Assembly: GCA_903920205.1 (NCBI GenBank) | Contig: CAIXLI010000205.1 | Coordinates: 1-52,760, forward strand | Source of the DNA: an uncultured Pseudomonadota bacterium | Lineage (GTDB): Bacteria; Pseudomonadota; Alphaproteobacteria; UBA9219 | Direction of reading: 5' to 3' | Length of the DNA: 52,760 nt | Part shown: positions 8,935-17,521 of the stretch, one piece after another | How the letters are laid out: the number at the start of each line of letters is the position of its first letter | Position numbering within the stretch: position 1 is the first letter of the stretch | Program-made: the position numbers and the translations under genes | The notes under the pieces: model-generated | Database searches by the model: none | What the model was told of the DNA's origin: nothing | Seen by the model: only the letters and a program-made list of their open reading frames with translations

Positions 8935-10626
8935 ATGATCGAAAGCAAAAAAATTCGCACTGCCTCGTTCCTTTTGGCCTGCGCCGTTACCTCCTTGTGC
9001 AACGCGGCGCGTGCGGAACAAATACCCTCCACAGCACAGCCTGGGGTTCTTTTGCGTAGTTTAGAGAAACAAAGTATCGAGCCGACTCTTTCGGCACAAG
9101 ACATTATCGTCATACAAAAAGGCAAAAACGAGGCTGGCGATCTAAGCGAGGATAAAGCGTTTACGTTGCAAAGCCTTACCCTAGAAGGATCGACCCTTTA
9201 CGGCCAAGAAGCCGTCAACGATGTCATTCGGGATTATGTTGGCAAACAGACTTCGTTTGCCGATCTGAATGCTATCGGGGCTCGTTTAACGGCGATGTAT
9301 CGCAACGATGGCTATATTTTCTCGCGCGTGATTGTTCCTCCGCAAAAGATTAAGGACGGCGTCGTTCATCTGAAAGCTCTTGAAGGCCGCGTAACAGACG
9401 TCAAAATCGTCGGCACCTATAAAGATGACAACCACCTCATCAAGGATATGGCCGAAAAAATAAAAGCCTCCGTCCCCACTAACGAAAAAGACATCGAACG
9501 GTACCTTCTTCTTATCAACGATCTTCCCGGCATCAAGGCGCGCGGCGTCATAAGCCCCTCGCAAACGCCCGGCGGCGGAGAACTTACGATCACGATTGAG
9601 CAAAAAGATCTTGAAGGATCTGTCGGCATAGACAATCGCGGGTCAAGAAACCTCGGCCCCTTTCAAGCCACGGCGATAGCCGCTGCTAATTCGCTTTTTG
9701 GCATTCACGACAGGACTACTGTTCGCGTTATTTCCACCACCGACGCGAAAGAGCTTATGTATGGAGAAATAACCCACGAAGAACAGTTGGGAACCGAAGG
9801 AGCCAATGTCGTCTTCCGCTATGCAAGGACACGGTCGAGACCCGGCGATAACCTTGCCTATCTTGACATCAAGGGCAACAGCGACAATTTCGATGCGGAA
9901 ACAATGTATCCCCTGCTCCGCAGCCGCCACACCAACGTCAATTTATTGGCTGGATTTAACTCTTTGGGATCGGAATCAAGCATTCTTGGCATAAAAACCG
10001 TCGAGGATCGCGTCAGAAGCCTGCGCATCGGAAGCCATGTTGATTTTACGGATTCTTGGGCGGGCATAACCCAAGTTGAAGCCAAAGTCATCAAGGGCCT
10101 CTCTATCTTCGACGCGACGCCTGACGGCGCGGGACGGTCGAACATCAACGGCAAGCATGACTTTCTGCGCACCGATGTATCGGCGACGCGCGTGCAGGAT
10201 CTTTGGGACAAATTTTCGCTTCAGGTATCGGGACACGGTCAATACACTCAAGACCCTTTGCTCTCCTCCGAACAATTCTTGATCGGCGGACAAGGGTTTG
10301 GTCGCGCTTATGATTCAGGGGAGTTGACCGGAGACCAAGGCATCGTCGGCGCGGTCGAGCTGCGTTATGGCGAAGAAACAGGTAACCGCTATATCCCCGC
10401 CTATCAATTCTTTACCTACTACGATTCAGGCAGGGTTTGGAACCTTAACTCTGTCGTAGGGCAAGCGGGAACGGATGCCATCAGTTCAGCAGGTGGCGGC
10501 GTGAGGTTTAACCTCGACTACGACATCTCTGGATCGTTTGAACTCGACAAGCCCCTAACCCGTCAGGTTTCTGCGGAAGGCAACAAGGATACGAGAATCT
10601 TCTTCTCGCTCTTGAAGAGATTCTAA
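8935..10626 (+). CDS. TpsB outer-membrane transporter (ShlB/FhaC/HecB family)
   Basis: The 563-residue outer-membrane partner that recognises the TPS domain of TpsA via periplasmic POTRA domains and exports it through a 16-strand barrel. It has a signal peptide (about residues 1-27, ending NAARAEQ), a POTRA_2-type domain (about 75-155, FTLQSLTLEGSTLYG to ALEGRVTDV), a second POTRA (about 155-225) and a barrel from about 225 to the end. The chain ends in a terminal phenylalanine (LLKRF), the usual signature for BAM-dependent insertion. The start is supported by AAGGG 12 bases upstream. It is divergent from tpsA; the two are often adjacent and co-oriented in other bacteria, so this arrangement allows separate control. 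Confidence 0.92.
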   Translation: MIESKKIRTASFLLACAVTSLCNAARAEQIPSTAQPGVLLRSLEKQSIEPTLSAQDIIVIQKGKNEAGDLSEDKAFTLQSLTLEGSTLYGQEAVNDVIRDYVGKQTSFADLNAIGARLTAMYRNDGYIFSRVIVPPQKIKDGVVHLKALEGRVTDVKIVGTYKDDNHLIKDMAEKIKASVPTNEKDIERYLLLINDLPGIKARGVISPSQTPGGGELTITIEQKDLEGSVGIDNRGSRNLGPFQATAIAAANSLFGIHDRTTVRVISTTDAKELMYGEITHEEQLGTEGANVVFRYARTRSRPGDNLAYLDIKGNSDNFDAETMYPLLRSRHTNVNLLAGFNSLGSESSILGIKTVEDRVRSLRIGSHVDFTDSWAGITQVEAKVIKGLSIFDATPDGAGRSNINGKHDFLRTDVSATRVQDLWDKFSLQVSGHGQYTQDPLLSSEQFLIGGQGFGRAYDSGELTGDQGIVGAVELRYGEETGNRYIPAYQFFTYYDSGRVWNLNSVVGQAGTDAISSAGGGVRFNLDYDISGSFELDKPLTRQVSAEGNKDTRIFFSLLKRF

Positions 10627-10724
10627 GCCAGAAACGACGGCATGTTGATTTTCCACGCAGCTAGGCGAAGCGGAGCTGTGACTCCATGGTGTTTTTTGTC
10701 TGAAGTTTCATAATAAGGACGAAA

Positions 10725-11180
10725 GTGTCAATGATTACATGCAAATTTGAAAATGGAGACGCTGCTTTACTTCGGCACGTTGTCGTCGATGCCCTCGTGC
10801 TCAAGAACGATGAAATCCTTCTTGTTAAAAGGAGTCATAAACTTCTTGAAGGAGGAAAATGGGCGCTTGTCGGCGGATTTGTTGACAGAGACGAGACAAT
10901 CCAAGAAGCGGCGCGTAGAGAGATTTTAGAAGAAACGGGATATGAAGTAGACGACATTACTCTTCTTCGCATTATCGACTCTCCCCATAGACAGGGCGAA
11001 GACAGACAGAACATTTCTTTCGTTTACTTTTGCAAAACTTTGGAAAAGGTCGGCGAAGCAGACGATGAAAGCGATGAACAACGCTGGTTCTCTCTTTCAG
11101 CCTTGCCCCCGCAAGAACAGATGGCTTTTGATCACTTCACTATTATTCAGTTATATTTGGCAGCCCCCATCAAGCCATAG
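10725..11180 (+). CDS. Nudix hydrolase
   Basis: A 151-residue pyrophosphohydrolase of the MutT/NUDIX superfamily. The Nudix box GX5EX7REUXEEXGU is complete (GFVDRDE, then REILEETG, about residues 48-70), so the metal-dependent hydrolase site looks intact. Substrate cannot be told from sequence; ADP-ribose- or NADH-type and MutT-type enzymes share this layout. The start is GTG at 10725 with AGGA five bases upstream; an ATG at 10731 is the alternative. It stands alone between tpsB and a LolA-like gene. Confidence 0.85.
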   Translation: MSMITCKFENGDAALLRHVVVDALVLKNDEILLVKRSHKLLEGGKWALVGGFVDRDETIQEAARREILEETGYEVDDITLLRIIDSPHRQGEDRQNISFVYFCKTLEKVGEADDESDEQRWFSLSALPPQEQMAFDHFTIIQLYLAAPIKP

Positions 11181-11259
11181 TTTGACCCCAATTGAGTTGC
11201 TCAATAATCATCCTCAGCTAAAGATTCTGCACTAACAAGACGGGACAAAGGATTTTCCT

Positions 11260-11865
11260 ATGCGTTTTATTCTTCTGATCTTCGCCCTTGCGACGGTTCC
11301 TTTCATGGCTTGGGCGGTTGAGGCACCTGCGGGTCAGGTTCGCATCGACGCCACGAAAGTTTTGAGGGGGCATTTTGTCGAGGAGCATTCGATGAAGGGA
11401 AGCCGAGGCCCTATGCGGTCATCCGGTCATTTTGTCGTAGCTCCTGCCCATGGGTTGATTTGGGGCATCGAAAAGCCATTTCCTACATCAACGATTATTA
11501 CCCCGAACGGCGCGGCGCAGGATATAGGGGGGATGGCGGTGAAATTGCCGGCTAAAAATATTGCGCATCTCTACGACATCGTCGGTGGGGCTTTGGCTGG
11601 CGATTGGCGGGGGTTGGAGGAGGACTTTGTTCTTACGCGCAGCGGCGACGCACAACATTGGCAGATACTTTTGACTCCGCGTCAGGGCAATGCGTCCAGA
11701 CTGCCTTATGCGACAATCACGGTCGACGGCAGCCGCTTTGTCGAGAATATCGTGATGACCAAGGTTGATGAAAGCTATGACTCGCTAAGTTTTTCGGACG
11801 AGATTTTGTCTCCCACGCCGCTAACCTCGGCGGAAAACGCCGTGTTCAACAAAGTCATGCCTTAA
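11260..11865 (+). CDS. LolA-like outer-membrane lipoprotein carrier family protein
   Basis: A 201-residue periplasmic protein with a clear signal peptide (MRFILLIFALATVPFMAWA, cut before VEAPAG). The body follows the LolA-like fold: LRGHFVEEHSMKGS near the start (the family's FxQ..., 'reform/exporter' type), SSGHFVVAP, GLIWGIEKPFPTSTIITP and the C-terminal NIVMTKVDES. This subfamily is distant from true LolA and in other genomes often sits beside glycolipid or acyltransferase/exporter genes; no such partner is here. The function is therefore only a family-level guess: binding of a lipid or lipoprotein in the periplasm. Confidence 0.7.
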   Translation: MRFILLIFALATVPFMAWAVEAPAGQVRIDATKVLRGHFVEEHSMKGSRGPMRSSGHFVVAPAHGLIWGIEKPFPTSTIITPNGAAQDIGGMAVKLPAKNIAHLYDIVGGALAGDWRGLEEDFVLTRSGDAQHWQILLTPRQGNASRLPYATITVDGSRFVENIVMTKVDESYDSLSFSDEILSPTPLTSAENAVFNKVMP

Positions 11866-11875
11866 GTCTTTCGTC

Positions 11876-12889
11876 TTACAGTTTTCGGACAAGCACGTCT
11901 TTTAGATAGGGATTCTGAAAGTCCGTCACCTCGCCAATTTTTGCTTTGCCGTCAGAGACAAACCGCACGGATAAAGCCTTTTTGTATTTGATGCTGAGAG
12001 CCTGCGTCAACCGAAAAATATCAAGAATTCTGCCTTTATCTTCGTCAATGCCGATGGGGTAAGTGTCGATGCCAAGACCTGAATGCAAACTGAGAAAGAT
12101 ATTGCGCTCGACGGTGAAATTTCCGTGCTCATATTCGGAAGCCAATTCAAAATCTTCCAAACACGGAAACATCAGTCCGCATAACCCGACAGGTTTTGGA
12201 TTCTCGGTTTTTATAAAATTCGTTATCTCAGTATAAAGAGGAGACAAGACGGATCGATCGAAACTACCTTTCAAGTGTTTGATAAAATGAATCAGGCTCC
12301 CATATCCTTCGTAGAGAGGCGCAACCGAGGAATCTATGCCTAAATATTCCACTCTTTCGCAAAAAGCCCCATGCAATTCAGCCCATACAGTTTTCGTTTT
12401 ATTAAGCCATTCACCAAGCGATCGGCACCCTTCCGCCAGATCAGTCGATTGCAACCCGATACTAAATCCGTCTCGTTCGTAATATGCTGAGGGAAAGAAT
12501 GGGCTGGAGGCAGGAACATTAAAACTGTAAGTAAACTCAAATGTTTTTGACGGTTTTCTGTGAACAATCTCCGTCAATACCTCGACATGCTTGTCGGTGA
12601 TGCCCTCACTTGTTAAGTCAAAGCTGATGTTGCGATTGACGGAATTCAGAAAGCAGAATTGATGTGTTTGATAGTCCTCGCATGACAATTTACCGTGGCT
12701 TAGCAGAACGCCTTGTTTTAAAAGAAAGGCGTCATCAACCGCAGGGTCGAACGATGCCAAGCAAAGCCGCTTAGTTTGAATGATATATCCCTTTGCCGCT
12801 AATTCATCGGCAAGAGAATTCAAAGTTGCAAGGTCGTTCTCCTGATAGGAACGACGAAACAAACAAATCGATCTGATGATCTTTGTCAT
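11876..12889 (-). CDS. DUF711-family protein of unknown function
   Basis: A 337-residue cytoplasmic protein without signal peptide or membrane segment. I place it in DUF711 (UPF0210) from the block order: IRSICLFRRSY at the N-terminus with IQTKRLCLASF, then SPFFPSAYYE, VGLCGLMFPCLEDFELA (about 235-255), SGLGIDTYPIG (about 275) and LSVRFVSDGKAKIGEVTDF near the end. It is shorter than the roughly 450-residue bacterial relatives. Biochemical function of the family is not known to me. GC content is lower than that of the neighbouring gluQ gene. Confidence 0.65.
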   Translation of the reverse strand: MTKIIRSICLFRRSYQENDLATLNSLADELAAKGYIIQTKRLCLASFDPAVDDAFLLKQGVLLSHGKLSCEDYQTHQFCFLNSVNRNISFDLTSEGITDKHVEVLTEIVHRKPSKTFEFTYSFNVPASSPFFPSAYYERDGFSIGLQSTDLAEGCRSLGEWLNKTKTVWAELHGAFCERVEYLGIDSSVAPLYEGYGSLIHFIKHLKGSFDRSVLSPLYTEITNFIKTENPKPVGLCGLMFPCLEDFELASEYEHGNFTVERNIFLSLHSGLGIDTYPIGIDEDKGRILDIFRLTQALSIKYKKALSVRFVSDGKAKIGEVTDFQNPYLKDVLVRKL

Positions 12890-12955
12890 ACGGCTTGCGC
12901 CTCACAAAAAGTTCCGAACATTGGGAACAGGCATAAGTTACAATAAATGTCACCA

Positions 12956-13804
12956 TCAGGAAAGACTATCGGGAAAAGCAAAAGAGGCTTTGATAACCTG
13001 CTCCGCCGTCTCTCCCCTCTCCCGCCAATCGCGCAATGTCGCCGCTTTATCGCGCTTGGCGTAGCGGCGGCCTGTAGAGTCGGTAAGAAGTGAGTGGTGG
13101 TGATAGCCGGGCGTATCAAAGCCGAGCAAAGCTTGCAGCAAACGATGAATGTGGGTCGAGGCAAACAAATCCTTTCCCCGCGTGACGAGCGTAACGCCTT
13201 GAGCGTGATCGTCGACAATGACGCTAAGGTGATAACTGGTGGGCACGTCTTTACGCGCCAAAACGACATCGCCGAAAAGCGCGGGGTTCGCCTCCACCCA
13301 GCCCTTAACGCGGTCGTGCCAGAAAAGCTTGCCTGTCTGGCGCATCGCGGCGGCAATGTCGAGCCGCCAGGTCGCGCTTCCCTGTCGTGCTAATTTCTCG
13401 GCACGTTCGGATGCGGATAAATGCTGACAGGTTCCCGGGTAAACGAGGGTTCCGTCTTCGGCATGGGGGGCATGGGCGGCGCGTTGCGCTTCTTGGTCGA
13501 TTTCCCGCCGTGTGCAAAAGCAGGGATAAACCAAACCTCTATCCCGCAATTTGTCGAGCGCGGCGGCGTAATCGGCGAGATGTTGCGATTGATGCCGCAC
13601 AGGCTCCGGCCATTCCAACCCCAGCCAGCGCAAATCCTCAATGATCGCTTCGGTAAATTCCGGCTTGCATCGCACAGGATCGATATCTTCGATACGCAAA
13701 AGAAACCGCCCCTCTTCCGCCGCACGAAAAGCCAGCAAGGCAGCATAGGCGTGACCGAGATGCAGATAACCCGTAGGGCTAGGGGCGAAGCGTGTGATAG
13801 GCAT
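12956..13804 (-). CDS. gluQ: Glutamyl-Q tRNA(Asp) synthetase
   Basis: A 282-residue paralogue of the glutamyl-tRNA synthetase catalytic domain that attaches glutamate to queuosine in tRNA-Asp. Class I signatures are present: FAPSPTGYLHLGHAYAAL with the HLGH-type HIGH motif at the N-terminus, LRIEDIDPVR, a zinc-site set CFC...YPGTC (about residues 95-125), and KRDKA in place of KMSKS near residue 253. The anticodon-binding domain is missing, which separates it from GltX. It starts immediately after the stop of the TPR gene, so the two are probably co-transcribed. Confidence 0.93.
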   Translation of the reverse strand: MPITRFAPSPTGYLHLGHAYAALLAFRAAEEGRFLLRIEDIDPVRCKPEFTEAIIEDLRWLGLEWPEPVRHQSQHLADYAAALDKLRDRGLVYPCFCTRREIDQEAQRAAHAPHAEDGTLVYPGTCQHLSASERAEKLARQGSATWRLDIAAAMRQTGKLFWHDRVKGWVEANPALFGDVVLARKDVPTSYHLSVIVDDHAQGVTLVTRGKDLFASTHIHRLLQALLGFDTPGYHHHSLLTDSTGRRYAKRDKAATLRDWRERGETAEQVIKASFAFPDSLS

Positions 13805-14437
13805 TTACTTCCCCGCTTGATCTCCCGCCAGAGCCGCCGCATGCGCCAAATCTTCTTGCGCGTTTTTCTCGTTGCCTAGATGTCTCCAAGCACGACCGCG
13901 CTGTCGCAGAGCGTTGATGTCGTCGGGGTTTGATTTCAAAACGCGATTGAGATCGTCAAGAGCATCCCAATAACGCTCGGCTTCCATGCGCGTTTGAGCG
14001 CGACCAATAAGGCTTGTGGAATTATACGGCGCGATTTTCAGCGCGGCCTCATAACGCGCCTCGGCGTTTTTGGGGTCTTTGGCGCGAAGAAATTCCTGTC
14101 CCGCGAGATTATGCATCAAAAGAGCGCGGTTCAGGTTCTGCGCAGGCGTTTTTTTGTCGTAAAATGATGCCAAAGCCCAAAACTCCCGCGCCGCATCGGC
14201 ATGCATTCCCCGATTGGCCTGCGCGAACGCACGGCATAGATGAGCATCATTGCCGCCTTTTTGTTTGATCCACATGGCGGATTCGGCAGCAGCCATGTCC
14301 GGTAAATCGTCAGCGCGTTTCAGGCATTTTTGAAGTTGAAGAGATTCCGCGACTTGAGTCGACGGGGCTTCGGCAGCGAAGCTACCCCCCAAAAACACCA
14401 TAAGAAAAAGGAGAGCCGCCCCTCCCCCCATCGTCAT
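13805..14437 (-). CDS. Secreted tetratricopeptide-repeat protein
   Basis: About 210 residues with a signal peptide (MTMGGGAALLFLMVFLGGSFA, then AEAPS) and at least three TPR-like helical pairs between residues 90 and 200 (for example RYEAALKIAPYNSTSLIGRA and LNRVLKSNPDDINALRQRG). It probably acts as a periplasmic scaffold; no partner can be named. The start codon at 14437 (or 14431) lies inside a dispersed palindromic element, whose left arm supplies GGAATGACGATG. A longer frame to 14572 only translates that repeat ([15 protein letters not shown]) and is rejected. It lies between lepA and gluQ on the same strand. Confidence 0.75.
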   Translation of the reverse strand: MTMGGGAALLFLMVFLGGSFAAEAPSTQVAESLQLQKCLKRADDLPDMAAAESAMWIKQKGGNDAHLCRAFAQANRGMHADAAREFWALASFYDKKTPAQNLNRALLMHNLAGQEFLRAKDPKNAEARYEAALKIAPYNSTSLIGRAQTRMEAERYWDALDDLNRVLKSNPDDINALRQRGRAWRHLGNEKNAQEDLAHAAALAGDQAGK

Positions 14438-14543
14438 TCCGGCGAAAGCCGGAATCCAGATTAAAAACTTTTTGTTTTCTTGGCGACAAGACTTATGCAC
14501 GCCGCAGACGCTGCGTAGCTGGATTCCGGCTTTCGCCGAAATG
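14435..14543 (-). repeat. dispersed palindromic element, family A, full copy
   Basis: Two inverted arms (CATTCCGGCGAAAGCCGG at 14435 and its partner CCGGCTTTCGCCGAAATG ending at 14543), each itself a hairpin, enclose about 60 bases containing GATTAAAAACTTTT and CAGACGC. The same layout, in opposite orientation, is at 29403-29508. It sits in the lepA-TPR gap and overlaps the TPR gene start. Confidence 0.8.
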
Positions 14544-14561
14544 ACGGGCGTATTGGAAGTT

Positions 14562-16364
14562 CTACCTGTCATCCATTTTCAACGCTGCAATAAACGCGGA
14601 TTGCGGAATTTCGACTTCGCCAAATTGGCGCATGCGCTTTTTGCCTTCTTTTTGTTTGTCGAGAAGCTTGCGTTTGCGGCTTATATCGCCGCCATAGCAT
14701 TTCGCCGTCACGTCCTTGCGCATCGCCGAAATCGTTTCGCGGGCGATGACGCGGCTGCCGATGGAAGCCTGAATGGCGATTTTGAACAAATGCTTGGGGA
14801 TCAACTCCTTGAGGCGTTCACAAAGCACGCGCCCACGGCTTTCGGCGTTGGCGCGGTGAACGATGATGCCCAAGGCGTCAACCGGCTCGCTATTGACCAA
14901 AATCGACATATTCACAAGATCGCCGTCGCGGTATTCGTCGAGCGTGTAGTCAAAGCTGGCATAGCCGCGGCTAATGGATTTCAACCGATCATAGAAATCG
15001 AACACGACTTCGTTCAACGGCAGTTTGTAAACCAACATCGCCCGTGCGCCAACATAGGTCAGGTCGAGTTGTTCGCCGCGCCTGTCGTTGCACAATGCCA
15101 GAATGCTGCCCAAATATTCGTCGGGAGTCAGAATGGTCGCCTTGATCCACGGTTCTTCGATGCGGTCGATGCGGACGGGATCGGGCATATCGGCGGGGTT
15201 GTGCAATTCCCGAATGGAGCCGTCTATCAAATGGACTTTGTAAATAACCGAAGGTGCTGTCGTGATAAGGTTCAGGTTGAATTCGCGTTCCAACCGTTCC
15301 TGAATAATTTCAAGATGCAGCAAACCCAAAAAGCCGCAACGGAAACCAAAGCCCAAAGCCACGGAACTTTCCGCCTCAAATTTAAAGCTGGCGTCGTTCA
15401 AGGCCAGTTTGCCCAACGACTCGCGCAAATGTTCAAACTCCGCCGCATCCACGGGGAACAAACCGCAGAACACGACAGGCACAGAAGGCTTGAAACCCGG
15501 CAAAAGCCCTTCCGCCGGATTTTTGTCGTCGGTAATCGTGTCGCCGACTTTGGTATCGCTGATCTGCTTGATTCCTGCGGTGATAAAGCCAATTTCGCCC
15601 GGGCCCAATGTGCCGACTTCAATTTTCTTGGGCGTAAAAATGCCAACGCGGTCAAGGTCGCGCACAGCGTTCGTCACCATGAAACGAACCTTCTGTCCCT
15701 TTTTCAACGTGCCGTCCACAACGCGCACCAAAATAACAACGCCAAGATAGGCGTCGTACCAGCTATCGACCAGAAGAGCCTTCAACGGCGCGTCGGGGTC
15801 GCCCTTGGGCGGAGGCAAGCGCGTAACAATCGCTTCCAGAACATTATCGATACCCAGCCCCGTCTTGGCGGAAATCATGACGGCGTCGGAGGCGTCCAAG
15901 CCGATCACGTCTTCGATCTGTTGCTTGATGCGTTCGGGCTCTGCGGCGGGCAAATCGATCTTGTTTAGCACAGGCACAATTTCATGATTGTTGTCGAGCG
16001 CCTGATAGACATTCGCCAAAGTCTGCGCCTCAACGCCTTGCGAAGCGTCAACCACCAAAATCGAGCCTTCGCAGGCCGCCAGAGAACGGCTGACTTCATA
16101 CGCGAAATCGACGTGCCCGGGCGTGTCCATCAAATTCAACTGATAGGTTTCGCCGTCCTTGGCCTTGTAATTCAGGCGCACGGTTTGCGCTTTGATCGTG
16201 ATGCCGCGTTCGCGTTCGATATCCATGCTGTCGAGCATTTGCTCGCGCATTTCACGCGCTTCTATCGCGCCGCAGTTTTGAATCAGCCGATCCGCCAAGG
16301 TAGACTTGCCATGATCGATATGCGCGATAATCGAAAAATTACGGATATGGGATTGATCTGTCAT
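14562..16364 (-). CDS. lepA: Elongation factor 4 (LepA), back-translocating GTPase
   Basis: A 600-residue ribosome-associated GTPase that acts in translation under stress and in initiation or 30S biogenesis. G1 [16 protein letters not shown]2/G3 [11 protein letters not shown] and DTPGHVDF, G4 NKIDLPAA are all present in the first 140 residues. The LepA-specific C-terminal domain is complete ([20 protein letters not shown] and [15 protein letters not shown]). The ATG at 16364 is chosen because GGAAGG lies five bases upstream; an ATG at 16376 lacks this. Length and motifs are typical. Confidence 0.97.
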   Translation of the reverse strand: MTDQSHIRNFSIIAHIDHGKSTLADRLIQNCGAIEAREMREQMLDSMDIERERGITIKAQTVRLNYKAKDGETYQLNLMDTPGHVDFAYEVSRSLAACEGSILVVDASQGVEAQTLANVYQALDNNHEIVPVLNKIDLPAAEPERIKQQIEDVIGLDASDAVMISAKTGLGIDNVLEAIVTRLPPPKGDPDAPLKALLVDSWYDAYLGVVILVRVVDGTLKKGQKVRFMVTNAVRDLDRVGIFTPKKIEVGTLGPGEIGFITAGIKQISDTKVGDTITDDKNPAEGLLPGFKPSVPVVFCGLFPVDAAEFEHLRESLGKLALNDASFKFEAESSVALGFGFRCGFLGLLHLEIIQERLEREFNLNLITTAPSVIYKVHLIDGSIRELHNPADMPDPVRIDRIEEPWIKATILTPDEYLGSILALCNDRRGEQLDLTYVGARAMLVYKLPLNEVVFDFYDRLKSISRGYASFDYTLDEYRDGDLVNMSILVNSEPVDALGIIVHRANAESRGRVLCERLKELIPKHLFKIAIQASIGSRVIARETISAMRKDVTAKCYGGDISRKRKLLDKQKEGKKRMRQFGEVEIPQSAFIAALKMDDR

Positions 16365-16428
16365 AACGCCTTCCAAATGCGCCTCTTATGCGCTGAGAGC
16401 GTGTTTTGAGCATACAAGCCGCTCAAAT

Positions 16429-16665
16429 TCAAGGTTTCTCGAGCTTTTCCAGCGCATAACGCACGGCGCGGATATTGTCGTTAATGTCGATCAGCAGGAA
16501 CAAAAGGCCAAAAATGACCGTGCTAACGATAAAAGATACAACAAGCCCTAAAATGGCGACATAGGGATTCCCCGTCATCAGGCCAAATCCCGTCCCCGCT
16601 ACCACGAGTAAAACAACCCCTATTTTACAAAGAAGTTCAAGGGAATTGACAATAAGGTCTCTCAT
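16429..16665 (-). CDS. small two-helix membrane protein of unknown function
   Basis: A 78-residue protein with two hydrophobic helices (about residues 12-32 and 37-60) and a charged C-terminal tail (DINDNIRAVRYALEKLEKP). The start lies 15 bases downstream of the pgeF stop on the same strand, so it is probably the second gene of a pgeF transcript. I do not recognise a named family and no function can be read from it. Confidence 0.65.
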   Translation of the reverse strand: MRDLIVNSLELLCKIGVVLLVVAGTGFGLMTGNPYVAILGLVVSFIVSTVIFGLLFLLIDINDNIRAVRYALEKLEKP

Positions 16666-16680
16666 GCGCGTTCCTTTCCC

Positions 16681-17427
16681 TCAGGCCAAAGCGATGGCGG
16701 AAACCAAGCGTTCTTCAGTGCGCAAAGTCGAATAACGATAGCTGAAAAAGCGATCAGGCTCGGCGCAAGTATCCGCAGGCGTCATGGCAACAGACGCAAC
16801 ACCCAACCCTCGCAATTTTTCCGCAACATAGCCAGATAAATCAAAAAGATAGTGGTCGCTTTTAAATGCGGGCTTAAAGAATTTGTCGTGCAAGGGGTTT
16901 TCAGCAAGAAAAGGGGCCGGAAACTCTGGCCCGACCTCATAAGATTTCTGCCCGATGCAAGGCCCCAGCGCCGCGCAAAGGGATTGCCTCGACGCCCCCA
17001 GCTTTTCCATGGCCTCAACCGTATGCTCCAAAACGCCGCACAAAGCGCCGCGCCACCCCGCATGAGCCGCGCCGATAACAGGCATTTCTAAGGACGCCAA
17101 CAACACAGGCACGCAATCCGCTGTGAGAACGCCCAAAGCGATGCCGGATTGATCAGTGACCATCGCGTCAGCTTTAGGGCTATCATGCGCCGTCCAAACA
17201 TCGCCGACCGTCACGACATTCGACGAATGAATTTGGCGACAGAACAAAAACCGCTCCGGCGCGACGCGCAAATGCCCCGCCATCCGCGCACGAACAAGAA
17301 GCGCATCCTGCAGCATCCCATGATCCGCAAAGCCAGCACCTGCCCCTCCCCACGCCTTCGTAAAGAAGGCATGCCGCACACCCTCACGGGCATCCAGAAT
17401 ATCGGCGGATAGGACTTCGTCGGGCAT
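16681..17427 (-). CDS. pgeF: Peptidoglycan editing factor PgeF (YfiH, multicopper-oxidase-like fold)
   Basis: A 248-residue member of the YfiH/DUF152 family. Members remove wrongly incorporated amino acids from peptidoglycan precursors; a purine nucleoside phosphorylase activity has also been shown for homologues. The metal-site blocks are all present: FCRQIHSS (about 65), GVLTADCVPVLLAS (about 100), GAAHAGWRGAL (about 120) and LGPCIGQKSYEVG (about 155). The C-terminus FFSYRYSTLRTEERLVSAIAL is typical. It is divergent from sucA. Confidence 0.9.
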   Translation of the reverse strand: MPDEVLSADILDAREGVRHAFFTKAWGGAGAGFADHGMLQDALLVRARMAGHLRVAPERFLFCRQIHSSNVVTVGDVWTAHDSPKADAMVTDQSGIALGVLTADCVPVLLASLEMPVIGAAHAGWRGALCGVLEHTVEAMEKLGASRQSLCAALGPCIGQKSYEVGPEFPAPFLAENPLHDKFFKPAFKSDHYLFDLSGYVAEKLRGLGVASVAMTPADTCAEPDRFFSYRYSTLRTEERLVSAIALA

Positions 17428-17521
17428 AAAGAACCGAAGGCAAGAGGATAAGAAAGATCAAGGTATAAGCAAAAAATTCGATTCACAAGCCAAACCGATT
17501 TTATGGTAAAGAATACCAAGT

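Noticed and set aside
14438-14572. N-terminal extension of the TPR gene into lepA
   Set aside because: The peptide is just the translated family A repeat; the signal peptide begins at 14437 or 14431.
14472-15968. A 498-codon open frame on the plus strand
   Set aside because: It is exactly antisense to lepA, has no recognisable domain, and reflects the codon bias of the real gene.
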